Positions 15,562-23,446 of a stretch of DNA of 64,000 bases are shown here, in pieces. How positions within the stretch are numbered: the first letter of the stretch is position 1; each line of letters starts with the position of its first letter. Origin of the DNA: Methylotenera_A sp031422335 (lineage in GTDB: Bacteria > Pseudomonadota > Gammaproteobacteria > Burkholderiales > Methylophilaceae). A program made the position numbers and the translations under genes. The DNA is taken from NCBI GenBank assembly GCA_031422335.1, contig JANOQW010000017.1, positions 1 to 64,000 of the forward strand, read 5' to 3'. Under the pieces are notes generated by a model, which was not told the origin of the DNA, made no database searches, and worked only from the letters and a program-made list of their open reading frames with translations.

Positions 15562-16962
15562 ATGACTGCATATCAATACTGTATTGGCACACAAACTTAC
15601 CAGTTTGTCGATTTAAAATGCGTGCTCGCTAAGGCAACGCCGGCGCGCTCTGGCGACTACCTTGCAGGTGTCGCGGCAGATACTTATGCAGAGCGTATGG
15701 CCGCACGTATGTGTTTGGCGCAGATTCCGCTCAAGACCTTTCTTGAAGATTTAATCATTCCTTACGAGACCGATGAAGTAACGCGGCTGATTATAGATAC
15801 ACACGATAAACAAGCTTTTAGCGAAATTAGCCATTTAACCGTGGGTGATTTTAGAGATTGGTTACTTTCTGACTTGGCCGATACCGCTACTTTAAAACGT
15901 GTGGCAGCTGGTATTACGCCAGAAATGGCAGCAGCGGTTTCTAAAATAATGCGTAACCAAGATTTGATTTTGGTGGCAAAAAAATGTCACGTGACGACTA
16001 GCTTTAGAAATACCATCGGCTTGCCAGGCCATATTTCTGTGCGCTTGCAGCCGAATCATCCGACTGATGACATGCGCGGCATTGCAGCTTCTATGCTTGA
16101 TGGTTTGCTCTATGGCGCCGGCGATGCGGTGATTGGCATTAACCCTGCGACTGACAGTCTGCCCGCGCTGATGGATTTGTATTATATGGTGGATGAGGTG
16201 ATTAACCAGTATGAAATTCCCACCCAATCCTGCATTCTCACCCATGTCACCAATCAAATTCAGCTCATCGAGCGCGGCGCACCTGTAGATTTGGTGTTTC
16301 AATCCATCGCAGGCACCGAAAAAGCCAATAAAAGTTTCGGCATTGATATTGCGTTGCTCGAAGAAGCGCGATCGGCGGCGCACTCACTGAACAGGGGAAC
16401 AGTTGGCAACAACGTCATGTATTTTGAAACCGGCCAAGGTTCGGTACTATCAGCCAATGCCAATTTTGGAGTCGATCAACAAACCTGCGAAGCTCGTGCC
16501 TACGCCGTTGCACGGCATTTATCACCGCTACTGACTAATACTGTGGTTGGTTTTATTGGCCCAGAATATTTGTACGACGGTAAACAAATTATCCGTGCTG
16601 GGCTTGAGGATCATTTTTGCGGCAAGCTATTAGGCGTGCCGCTGGGTTGCGATGTGTGCTACACCAACCATGCCGAGGCTGACCAAGACGATATGGACAC
16701 GCTGATGACATTGCTGGCCACCGCTGGGCTGACGTTTATTATGGGCATTCCTGGGGCTGATGACATTATGTTGAATTACCAAACCACGTCTTTCCACGAT
16801 GCGCTGTATCTGCGCAAAGTACTTGGCCTGAAAGCCGCACCAGAGTTTGAAGTGTGGCTTAAAAAAATGCACATTATGGATGCTAATGGACAAATTCAGC
16901 CAATCCAAAACGCCCACCATATGCTGCAAAATATGCCAAAACATTTGTTGAGTGCAGCTTAA
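15562..16962 (+). CDS. eutB: Ethanolamine ammonia-lyase large subunit
   Basis: A 466-residue alpha subunit of the adenosylcobalamin enzyme that converts ethanolamine to acetaldehyde and ammonia. Family stretches include FRNTIGLPGHISVRLQPNHP, GDAVIGINPATDS, QSCILTHVTNQIQLIERGAP, VMYFETGQGS and LGCDVCYTNHAEADQDD, covering the substrate-binding Arg, Asn, Glu and Asp residues of the barrel. Length agrees with the usual 450-465. An AAAGG stretch precedes the ATG. It is followed four bases later by eutC. No eutA reactivase, eutE/G or shell protein genes are present nearby, so this is the minimal, compartment-free version. Confidence 0.97.
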   Translation: MTAYQYCIGTQTYQFVDLKCVLAKATPARSGDYLAGVAADTYAERMAARMCLAQIPLKTFLEDLIIPYETDEVTRLIIDTHDKQAFSEISHLTVGDFRDWLLSDLADTATLKRVAAGITPEMAAAVSKIMRNQDLILVAKKCHVTTSFRNTIGLPGHISVRLQPNHPTDDMRGIAASMLDGLLYGAGDAVIGINPATDSLPALMDLYYMVDEVINQYEIPTQSCILTHVTNQIQLIERGAPVDLVFQSIAGTEKANKSFGIDIALLEEARSAAHSLNRGTVGNNVMYFETGQGSVLSANANFGVDQQTCEARAYAVARHLSPLLTNTVVGFIGPEYLYDGKQIIRAGLEDHFCGKLLGVPLGCDVCYTNHAEADQDDMDTLMTLLATAGLTFIMGIPGADDIMLNYQTTSFHDALYLRKVLGLKAAPEFEVWLKKMHIMDANGQIQPIQNAHHMLQNMPKHLLSAA

Positions 16963-16966
16963 ATAT

Positions 16967-17776
16967 ATGTCAAAAAAAGACGATTTTACTTTTCTTACGC
17001 ATCACTCACATGACCCGTGGCAGCAACTTAAAAGCTTTACCCGTGCACGTATCGCGATTGGTCGCGTGGGTAGCAGTTTACCTACTAAAGAAGTGTTGGA
17101 TTTTGGCCTAAGTCACGCCATGGCGCGCGATGCCGTGCATTTGGCGTTAGATGTAGATGCGCTAGAAACCGAGATTACAAAGCATGGTTTTGATACATTG
17201 CGCGTAAAAAGCATGGCACCAGATAGAGCCGCTTATTTGCTAAGGCCAGACATGGGGCGCAGGTTGCACGAGCACAGTTTATTGCAGTTACAAAATGTCA
17301 CCCATGCAAAACCGATTGATTTTCTCATCGTGGTGGGTGATGGCTTATCGTCACTTGCCGTGGCACGACATGCAGCACCATTATTGGCAGAGATAAAACT
17401 GACGAGTCCAAAAGAGTGGTCTGCAAGCCGCGTGGTTATTGCCTCACAGGCACGCGTTGCAATTGGGGATGAAATTGGCCAAGCACTTAATGCAAAAATA
17501 GTGGCGATGTTGATTGGTGAACGGCCAGGTTTAAGCTCGCCCGATAGTTTGGGAATTTACCTCACTTACAATCCAAAACTTGGCTTATCTGATGCTGATA
17601 GAAACTGTATCTCGAACGTGCGTGCAGAAGGTTTAAACTATGCTGCCGCTGCAAAAAAACTGATATGGTTAGCCAAAGAAGCCATGCGCTTAAAACTGAC
17701 TGGCGTTGCGTTAAAAGATGAAAGCGACGTAAAAGAGATTGGCGGTCAAGCGAGTATGCATTTAGCAAAAAAATAA
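16967..17776 (+). CDS. eutC: Ethanolamine ammonia-lyase small subunit
   Basis: About 269 residues; the beta subunit that forms the B12-binding face with EutB. Recognisable segments are FTRARIAIGRVGSSLPTKEV, SHAMARDAVHLALD, FLIVVGDGLSSLAVARHA and the GERPGLSSPDSLGIYLTY stretch, with NCISNVRAEGL near the end. A GTG at 16952 would overlap eutB by 11 bases, but the ATG at 16967 gives the family-like N-terminus and a four-base gap; start choice is moderately sure. It is cotranscribed with eutB and should supply ammonia nitrogen and acetaldehyde carbon. Confidence 0.95.
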   Translation: MSKKDDFTFLTHHSHDPWQQLKSFTRARIAIGRVGSSLPTKEVLDFGLSHAMARDAVHLALDVDALETEITKHGFDTLRVKSMAPDRAAYLLRPDMGRRLHEHSLLQLQNVTHAKPIDFLIVVGDGLSSLAVARHAAPLLAEIKLTSPKEWSASRVVIASQARVAIGDEIGQALNAKIVAMLIGERPGLSSPDSLGIYLTYNPKLGLSDADRNCISNVRAEGLNYAAAAKKLIWLAKEAMRLKLTGVALKDESDVKEIGGQASMHLAKK

Positions 17777-18097
17777 ACCCAGCTAACTAAGCTTTAACTC
17801 ACTTAAAAACTACATGGCTTTTTAATAAAAAAGCTTATTCATTTTATACATTTCACCTTAAATACATCCACTAAATACTATTGCTTGCGCCATGCTAGAT
17901 ATTTAATTACACAAACGTAAATTCAATCAAAATAAATCAAGTTTAAATATGTGAACAAATTGTAAAAAAAGTGTTGCACAATAGTAGTTTATTAGTTAAT
18001 AATTAGTGCGTTAATAATTATTTGTTAACGTAGCAAGTCATCAATAAAATTTATTTCATGATTTGCCCAAATTAAAACTATTATTAGGAGAAGCAAC
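17777..18097. other. AT-rich intergenic region upstream of the globin gene
   Basis: About 320 bases without an ORF. A weak A/T hairpin (GCTTTTTAAT-AAAAAAGC) near 17818-17834 may end eutBC. Two direct copies of GTTAATAATTA occur near 17995-18023, and TTAGGAGAAGCAAC is the ribosome-binding region of the gene at 18098. No confident operator or riboswitch was seen. Confidence 0.5.
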
Positions 18098-18619
18098 ATG
18101 CGTAATTTCGAGGGAATGATGTTGAATAAAATCATGCCAGTGGCATTGATTGCAGGTTTAGCAAGTTTGTTGTTAAGTTTTGGTGCGCAAGCAGAAGAGT
18201 CACTTTACAACCGTTTAGGCGGTACCTACAACATAGCTTCTACAGTGGATCATTTAGTCGACAAAATATATGTCAACAGAGCTTTAAATGCTAACCCAAA
18301 ATTAAAAGCAGTGCACGATAGGCCAGAAACCAAAGCAGGCTTTAAAGTCATGCTAACAAACTGGGTTGTAAATGAAGTGGGCGGCCCAAAAATTTATGTA
18401 AAAGATGAGTTTGGTCGCGGTAAATCAATGAAAGACAGTCACCCGCATCTAGCCATTACCAATCGCGAGTTTAATATTATTATGGTGGAATGCTTACATA
18501 CATTTTATGCATTCAACGTGCCAGATTATGAAATTAAACAACTGATGACAGGCTTAGAAAGCTATCGTAATGTGATTGTAACGGCTGAAAAACCTGTGTC
18601 AGAACCACCAAGAAAATAA
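18098..18619 (+). CDS. Exported truncated-hemoglobin family protein
   Basis: The 173-residue product starts with a clear signal peptide (hydrophobic ALIAGLASLLLSFGAQA, cleavage after AQA near residue 31), then a 2/2 globin: SLYNRLGGTYNI opening (helix A/B), and DSHPHLAITNREFNIIMVE, where the His of DSH matches the proximal heme ligand position, with the distal segment in between. The ribosome-binding site TAGGAG is at good spacing. Truncated globins are normally cytoplasmic, so export is unusual and suggests an NO- or oxygen-related or redox role in the periplasm. It is monocistronic, with its own terminator. Confidence 0.85.
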   Translation: MRNFEGMMLNKIMPVALIAGLASLLLSFGAQAEESLYNRLGGTYNIASTVDHLVDKIYVNRALNANPKLKAVHDRPETKAGFKVMLTNWVVNEVGGPKIYVKDEFGRGKSMKDSHPHLAITNREFNIIMVECLHTFYAFNVPDYEIKQLMTGLESYRNVIVTAEKPVSEPPRK

Positions 18620-18632
18620 GCTTTAGCATAAT

Positions 18633-18663
18633 AAAAAACCACGGCAATTACCGTGGTTTTTTT
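18633..18663. terminator. Bidirectional rho-independent terminator
   Basis: AAAAAACCACGG-CAATTA-CCGTGGTTTTTTT between the globin gene (+) and the MarR-type regulator (-); a perfect stem with runs on both sides. Confidence 0.95.
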
Positions 18664-18677
18664 ACGCACTAAAATGA

Positions 18678-19139
18678 CTAGGCAGCAGTTTTAATATCAA
18701 TTGGCTCGTTGGCGTGCATGGTTTCTACCAATTTATGCAAGGAGCTTTTTAATACTTCAAATTCATCTGGCGGCAAACCAGTTTGGCAGGCCACACGCTT
18801 TTGAATATTCGCCACTTCATCTTGAAGCGCATGCCCATTTGCTGTTAAGGCAATTTCAACCACGCGCTCATCGGCTTTATTGCGCTGACGTGTTAAAAAA
18901 CCTGCTACTTCTAAACGTTTTAAAATAGGCGTTAAGCTGGCAGAATCTAAATCTAACCTGTCTGCCACGCTTTTTACGGTGAGATTGTTGTTTTCCCACA
19001 AGGCCAACATAACCAAGTATTGCGTGTAAGTAATGCCAGTACTTTCTAGCGCGTTGCGATAAGCGCGTGTAAGCGCGTGCGTGGCAGAATATAGTGCAAA
19101 GCACAATTGGTTATCTAGTTTTAGATTTTCGTATTTCAT
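18678..19139 (-). CDS. MarR-family regulator of the OhrR type
   Basis: About 153 residues with a winged helix-turn-helix (LTVKSVADRLDLDSASLTPILKRLE and RNKADERVVEIALT wing). The N-terminus LKLDNQLCFALYSATHALTRAY places a cysteine (C13) where OhrR proteins carry their peroxide-sensing residue, and YTQYLVMLALWE is typical of OhrR. Thus it likely represses genes until oxidised by organic peroxides. The frame is open to 19220, but MKYENLK at 19139 matches family N-termini. No ohr gene is in the window; the MFS gene just upstream on the same strand is the probable cotranscribed partner and possible target. Confidence 0.88.
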   Translation of the reverse strand: MKYENLKLDNQLCFALYSATHALTRAYRNALESTGITYTQYLVMLALWENNNLTVKSVADRLDLDSASLTPILKRLEVAGFLTRQRNKADERVVEIALTANGHALQDEVANIQKRVACQTGLPPDEFEVLKSSLHKLVETMHANEPIDIKTAA

Positions 19140-19225
19140 AGTTGATTTTAAATTTATTAGTAATTTACATAGTACACAAATTATTAACAAATTTCTGCAT
19201 TTATTGGCATTATTAACCACATAAG

Positions 19226-20446
19226 TTATTTTAACTGGCTGAGTTCTAACTGTTTAAGTGCTGGGTTAAGTTTTGCTGTTACTGCTACTACACCCAATGT
19301 CATTAATCCGCCAAATATCACCGAGGGCACTAGCCCCATTAAACGTGCGGCAACGCCAGATTCGAAAGCACCCAGCTCATTAGACGAGCCAATAAAAATG
19401 CCGTTGATGGCAGAAACGCGGCCGCGCATACCATCGGGCGTGGCCAGCTGCATAATGGTGGTGCGCAATACCACCGACACACCATCGAATACGCCAGAGA
19501 AAGCTAAGAATAAGCCTGCAAGCCAGTAGTTTTTAGTCAAACCAAAGCAAACAATGCAAACGCCAAAGCCCGCCACTGCCCACAATAAATAGCGTCCCGC
19601 ATGTTGGTTAATGGGGTGGCGCGCTAAATATAAACCGACGCATAAGGCGCCGATAGCCGGTGCCGCGCGCAACAAGCCCAAGCTTTGTGGGCCAAGTTGA
19701 TAAATGTCAGTAATAAATGCTGGTAACATCGCCACCGCGCCGCCCAGCAACACGGCAAACATATCCAACATTTGTGCGCCAAATAAAACTTGGTTATTCC
19801 ATACAAATTTTAGCCCTTGCCCAATGCTGGCGAATACTGGTGCAGTTTCTACGGGTGGCGGCTCTTTTATTCGCAACGCTAACAGCGCCAGCATGGCACC
19901 AACACACATGACAGCAGAAAAAACATAGGCTGCCGTGGTGCTAGCAAAACCCACTAGCAAACCACCGATGGCTGGCCCTGCAATTAAGCCAATTTGAAAC
20001 ACCGAGCTACCAATGCCAGCCGCTTTGGCATAGCTTTCGCGAGGAATAATAATTGCCATTAAGGCGCTGTAGCTGGGCGCAATAAAGGCACGCGCTAAGC
20101 CAGTCACGCCTATGCTGGCATATATCCAAAATACCGTATTACCTGCAACATAGCCAGCAGAAATAGCCGCTAAAGTGACGCCAACAAGCCCCAACAGGCA
20201 GGCGGCCAGCACGCCAAACCAGCGTCGCGAGTAGTGATCGATGCAATAGCCCGCAAACAGCGCACTAGCAAAATATGGAATCACCTCGGCTAAGCCGATT
20301 AAACCTAGCGATAATGGATCACGGGTGATTTGATAGACATGCCAGCTGGCGGCAACCGTCATGGTTTGGTAGGCCAGCACCATAAAAATGCGGTAGGTCA
20401 GCAGCTTGGTCAGCGCAAACTGCTTTTGCGTGAATAGCGCTTTCAA
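19226..20446 (-). CDS. MFS transporter (EntS/MFS_3-like)
   Basis: A 406-residue membrane protein with twelve predicted segments. The opening RIFMVLAYQTMTVAASWHVYQIT and SLGLIGLAEVIPYFASALFAGYCIDHYSRR hold the MFS motif A region (D-x-x-x-R-R) typical of the EntS-like drug and siderophore exporters; TPDGMRGRVSAINGIF is another family signature. Translation starts with TTG directly after the TAA of the upstream glycosylase gene (TAATTG), implying coupling. It forms an operon alkA-MFS-marR, so export of a toxic or oxidising compound under OhrR-type control is plausible. Substrate unknown. Confidence 0.85.
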   Translation of the reverse strand: MKALFTQKQFALTKLLTYRIFMVLAYQTMTVAASWHVYQITRDPLSLGLIGLAEVIPYFASALFAGYCIDHYSRRWFGVLAACLLGLVGVTLAAISAGYVAGNTVFWIYASIGVTGLARAFIAPSYSALMAIIIPRESYAKAAGIGSSVFQIGLIAGPAIGGLLVGFASTTAAYVFSAVMCVGAMLALLALRIKEPPPVETAPVFASIGQGLKFVWNNQVLFGAQMLDMFAVLLGGAVAMLPAFITDIYQLGPQSLGLLRAAPAIGALCVGLYLARHPINQHAGRYLLWAVAGFGVCIVCFGLTKNYWLAGLFLAFSGVFDGVSVVLRTTIMQLATPDGMRGRVSAINGIFIGSSNELGAFESGVAARLMGLVPSVIFGGLMTLGVVAVTAKLNPALKQLELSQLK

Positions 20447-21088
20447 TTAAGTACTCACTTTTGGCATGCGCCATAAGTACCAACTGGCAATGCTTCTATA
20501 CGGCGCCCAAGCTTTACCAATCTCAGCCATTTGCTTAGGTTTTGGTGCAATATTTAGTTTTTTTAGGCGGGTGTAACTTGCCACAATGGCAAAATCATCT
20601 ACAGCCAAAATATCCATGCGCTCAAAGGTAAAAATCAGCATCATTTCCACCGTCCAATTGCCGATGCCTTTTAGCGTAATCAAGCGTTCAATCAAGGCGT
20701 CATTGCTCATGGCTTCTGCCTCTATTCGGTCTGGTACAATTCCATTTATTGTGGCTTGTGCAATGCCTTGTATAGTTTCAATTTTTCGACCAGAGAAGCC
20801 ACAAGCGCGTAAATCGTCAAACTTAGCATTTAGTAGCACATCGGGCGCGGGAAAGCCGTCAAAATAAGCTTTAAATTTAGCAAAAATCGCATCGCCCGCT
20901 TTGCCATGCAGTTGCTGATAAGCCACTGCTTGCAATAGCGCCTCATACGGGCTGAGCTCAGGTTCGGTTTCTGTGGCCAGTGTGCAAGCGCCTACCGTGT
21001 TAATTAATTGCGCCCAATCTGCATCGAGATTGCTTAAAAATTGACTGGCTTCGGCGTAAACTGATGGATTAGAAGTTGAACTAAGCAT
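20447..21088 (-). CDS. DNA-3-methyladenine glycosylase (AlkA-like, HhH-GPD)
   Basis: A 213-residue glycosylase removing alkylated purines from DNA. The helix-hairpin-helix LKGIGNWTVEMMLIF is followed by the catalytic-aspartate segment ILAVDDFAI, and the N-terminal part has the substrate-pocket sequence LLQAVAYQQLHGKAGDAIF. It ends APYRSIASWYLWRM, as in the family. It lacks the N-terminal domain of E. coli AlkA, as in the shorter Mag1/AlkA2-type enzymes. It diverges from alkB over 15 bases, pairing the two routes of alkylation repair. Confidence 0.92.
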   Translation of the reverse strand: MLSSTSNPSVYAEASQFLSNLDADWAQLINTVGACTLATETEPELSPYEALLQAVAYQQLHGKAGDAIFAKFKAYFDGFPAPDVLLNAKFDDLRACGFSGRKIETIQGIAQATINGIVPDRIEAEAMSNDALIERLITLKGIGNWTVEMMLIFTFERMDILAVDDFAIVASYTRLKKLNIAPKPKQMAEIGKAWAPYRSIASWYLWRMPKVST

Positions 21089-21103
21089 AAAGCAACATTA
21101 TAA

Positions 21104-21772
21104 ATGGATTTGATGCAAAACGATTTATTCGAAAATTTGGTAGAGAAAAATCTGCCAATTGCAGAAGGTGCGATATTGCTGCCCGGTTTTGCTTTGCAAG
21201 ATGAAATGCTAATATTGGCCGATTTGAATGCTATTTTAAGCGACGCTAAGTTGCGCCATATGGTCACGCCAGGTGGCTACAGCATGTCTGTCGCCATGAC
21301 CAACTGCGGCAGTTTAGGCTGGGTTTCAGATAGAAAAGGCTATCGATACGATGCCCTAGACCCTAACACTGGTGCGCCTTGGCAGCCTATGCCAAAAAGC
21401 TTTTTAAAGCTGGCAAATGCGGCTGCAGCGCAAGCAGGCTATGCTAACTTTCTACCAGATGCCTGCTTAATTAACCAATACCAAACGGGTGCCAAAATGG
21501 GTTTGCACCAAGATAAAGATGAGCAAGATTTTAGCCAGCCCATCGTGTCGGTATCACTGGGTGCGCCAGCAACATTTTTGTTTGGCGGCTTAAAACGCGG
21601 CGATAAACCTGCCAAAATATTGCTGCAACATGGCGATGTGATTGTATGGGGCGGTAAATCGCGCTTAAATTATCATGGCATTATGCCGCTGAAAGTGACC
21701 ACTATAATAACTGATGGCCACAGCACCTTTGGCGCATGTCGTTTTAATTTAACTTTTAGAAAAGCGGCTTAA
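21104..21772 (+). CDS. alkB: Alpha-ketoglutarate-dependent dioxygenase AlkB
   Basis: A 222-residue Fe(II)/2-oxoglutarate dioxygenase that demethylates N1-methyladenine and N3-methylcytosine. The iron ligands are visible as HQD in GLHQDKDEQ and the His of RLNYHGIMPL; the C-terminal RFNLTFR carries the arginines binding 2-oxoglutarate. Also conserved: CLINQYQTGAKMG and SVSLGAPATFLFGG. Length fits E. coli AlkB (216). ATG at 21104 or 21113 are both possible. Divergent partner of the AlkA-like gene. Confidence 0.95.
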   Translation: MDLMQNDLFENLVEKNLPIAEGAILLPGFALQDEMLILADLNAILSDAKLRHMVTPGGYSMSVAMTNCGSLGWVSDRKGYRYDALDPNTGAPWQPMPKSFLKLANAAAAQAGYANFLPDACLINQYQTGAKMGLHQDKDEQDFSQPIVSVSLGAPATFLFGGLKRGDKPAKILLQHGDVIVWGGKSRLNYHGIMPLKVTTIITDGHSTFGACRFNLTFRKAA

Positions 21773-21779
21773 TTAAAGC

Positions 21780-22127
21780 TTAAAGCCCAATTGCCGCTTT
21801 AATGCGTTTTAAAGTTTGCGTCACAATATTGCCATCTAGTTGATAATGTTTATGTAGCGGTTCTAGCACTTGCCAGATGGCTTTTAGCCCTGCAGGGAAA
21901 GTCACTAAATCGCCCTTGCCAAAACTTAACGGCAAACCATCTACTGGTGTAATAATGCAACTGCCTTCTAAAATATAGGCAATTTCTTGCTCGGGGAATG
22001 ACCAATCAAATACCGATTCTTCCTTCTTCCAAGTGGGCCATTTGCTGACATTTAATGCATTTAATTTAGTTTGGCAGGGGGCTTTTTCTACGGTAATTTG
22101 GCTTACTGCAACTTGTTTCATGATCAT
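21780..22127 (-). CDS. Cupin-domain protein (DUF861/EutQ-like)
   Basis: A 115-residue single cupin. KWPTWKKEESVFDWSFPEQE, AYILEGSCIITPVDG and FGKGDLVTFPAGLKAIWQV are the three typical blocks of the cupin_3 family, in which the EEV/E-x4-E-x-A-Y-I-LEG part lines the barrel. The usual metal-binding histidines are largely absent, as is common in this family. Convergent with alkB, eight bases apart; divergent from the TsaC gene. Function unknown. Confidence 0.85.
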   Translation of the reverse strand: MIMKQVAVSQITVEKAPCQTKLNALNVSKWPTWKKEESVFDWSFPEQEIAYILEGSCIITPVDGLPLSFGKGDLVTFPAGLKAIWQVLEPLHKHYQLDGNIVTQTLKRIKAAIGL

Positions 22128-22205
22128 CCTTTGTTTAAACAGCGCGTATTTTAGCGCATGCTGGGCTTAAGTAGTAAAATAGCGTTTTCGGCCGACTGAT
22201 TAAAT

Positions 22206-23150
22206 ATGCAGGTTAATTTACAACAAGCGATTGATTTACTTAAAAACGGTAACGTAGTGGCTATTCCTACCGAAACCGTTTATGGTCTAGCGGCGGATGC
22301 CAGCAATGATGTGGCTTTGCGTCAAATTTACGCCATTAAGCAGCGCCCTACCGATAATCCGCTGATTGTGCATATTGCCGATGTGAGCCAAGTACGAAAT
22401 TGGGCGAGCGAATTTTCGCCATTGGCGCAAAAGCTTGCCGCCGCCTTTTGGCCAGGCCCATTGACATTGGTATTGCCTACTAAGCCGCATGTGTCGAGTA
22501 TTTTGCGTGGCAACAACCCCACAGTGGCTTTGCGCGTACCGAATCATGCGCTGACTTTGCAGCTACTTAAACAAAGCGGCTTGGCGCTGGCGGCGCCGTC
22601 GGCCAACAAATTTACCCAACTTAGCCCTACCACCGCTGCGCATGTGGCGGCGGGTTTGGGCGATGCTGTGCCAGTACTGGAAGGCGGTGCTTGCGCAGTA
22701 GGAATTGAGTCAACCATTGTTGCGGTAATTGGTGAAACTTGGCAACTGCTGCGCTTAGGCATGCTGCCACAAGCCAATATCCATGAGGTTGCTGGCGTGC
22801 CTGCCACAAAGCTTATGCAAATCATAAAGGCACCTGGGCAGCATCAATTACATTACTCACCACGCACACCTGTGCGGTTATTTAGCTCGCGCGATGAGTT
22901 AATTAAAAATTCACATGCGCTTATCAATGCTAACGTCTCGGCAGCCGCGCTGCTATTGGGCGCTGGCACAGTGCCAAATTGCACTTATTTTGAGTTGAAT
23001 AATAATGCCAATGACGTCGCGCAAAAATTATATGACACGCTGCACAAAATGGATGCGCTTAACGTAGAGAAACTACTCATAGAAGCGCCACCCAACGCGC
23101 CAGAATGGCTAGCGATTTTAGATCGCTTGACGCGAGCAGCGCATAATTAA
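22206..23150 (+). CDS. L-threonylcarbamoyladenylate synthase (TsaC/Sua5)
   Basis: A 314-residue Sua5-type enzyme making threonylcarbamoyl-AMP for the t6A tRNA modification. The YrdC domain shows GNVVAIPTETVYGLAADASN, KQRPTDNPLIVHI, PGPLTLVLP, RVPNHALTL and APSANKFTQLSPTTAAHV; the C-terminal Sua5 domain begins after APGQHQLHYSPRTPV, the conserved linker. The linker-preceding segment at 22761-22800 resembles the window's dispersed hairpin repeat. Starts at ATG; monocistronic. Confidence 0.95.
   Translation: MQVNLQQAIDLLKNGNVVAIPTETVYGLAADASNDVALRQIYAIKQRPTDNPLIVHIADVSQVRNWASEFSPLAQKLAAAFWPGPLTLVLPTKPHVSSILRGNNPTVALRVPNHALTLQLLKQSGLALAAPSANKFTQLSPTTAAHVAAGLGDAVPVLEGGACAVGIESTIVAVIGETWQLLRLGMLPQANIHEVAGVPATKLMQIIKAPGQHQLHYSPRTPVRLFSSRDELIKNSHALINANVSAAALLLGAGTVPNCTYFELNNNANDVAQKLYDTLHKMDALNVEKLLIEAPPNAPEWLAILDRLTRAAHN
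22761..22800 (+). repeat. Hairpin-repeat-like segment inside the TsaC gene
   Basis: ATGCTGCCACAAGCC, loop AATATCCATG, then AGGTTGCTGGCGTGC resembles the intergenic hairpin family (same loop, same AAGCC left arm) and encodes LPQANIHEVAG. The arms still pair partly. It may be an old insertion or a coincidence. Confidence 0.4.
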
Positions 23151-23217
23151 AAAGCTTGTTTTTGCGTTAAAAAAGGCGTAAATTTGTTATGTTAAGTAGG
23201 CAAATTTGGAGTTTGAA

Positions 23218-23439
23218 ATGCCAGATAACAAATATGGATTAGGTAGCAGCAAAGTGGCGACCGAGCAGCATGAAGCGCTTCACAAAACAGCGGCTATTCA
23301 TCCCACACATTGCAAGGTTTGCAATAGTACAAATTTAACCTTAAGCCCGACCATGCATGACCATATGTGCAACGATTGCGGCGAATGGCAGAATGATGTG
23401 CCGCAAGGCTATTCGACAGGTCGCGCTGCCGATTATTAA
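23218..23439 (+). CDS. Small zinc-ribbon protein of 73 residues
   Basis: The product carries two CxxC knuckles (CKVC and CNDC) about 30 residues apart with CGEW after the second, as in zinc ribbons of small DNA- or RNA-associated proteins. TTGGAG lies at correct spacing before the ATG at 23218; a TTG at 23206 is possible but less likely. It is convergent with the protease-TPR gene at 23447, eight bases away. Family unknown. Confidence 0.75.
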   Translation: MPDNKYGLGSSKVATEQHEALHKTAAIHPTHCKVCNSTNLTLSPTMHDHMCNDCGEWQNDVPQGYSTGRAADY

Positions 23440-23446
23440 TAGGCTA

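Noticed and set aside
18941..19160. OhrR operator sought upstream of the MarR-type gene
   Set aside because: The region is so AT-rich that several weak palindromes fit equally well; none could be supported.
20601..20625. Match to the repeat loop (AATATCCATGCG) inside the AlkA-like gene
   Set aside because: Only loop and a few arm bases agree, and the encoded MDILAVDD is natural for the catalytic segment; likely chance.
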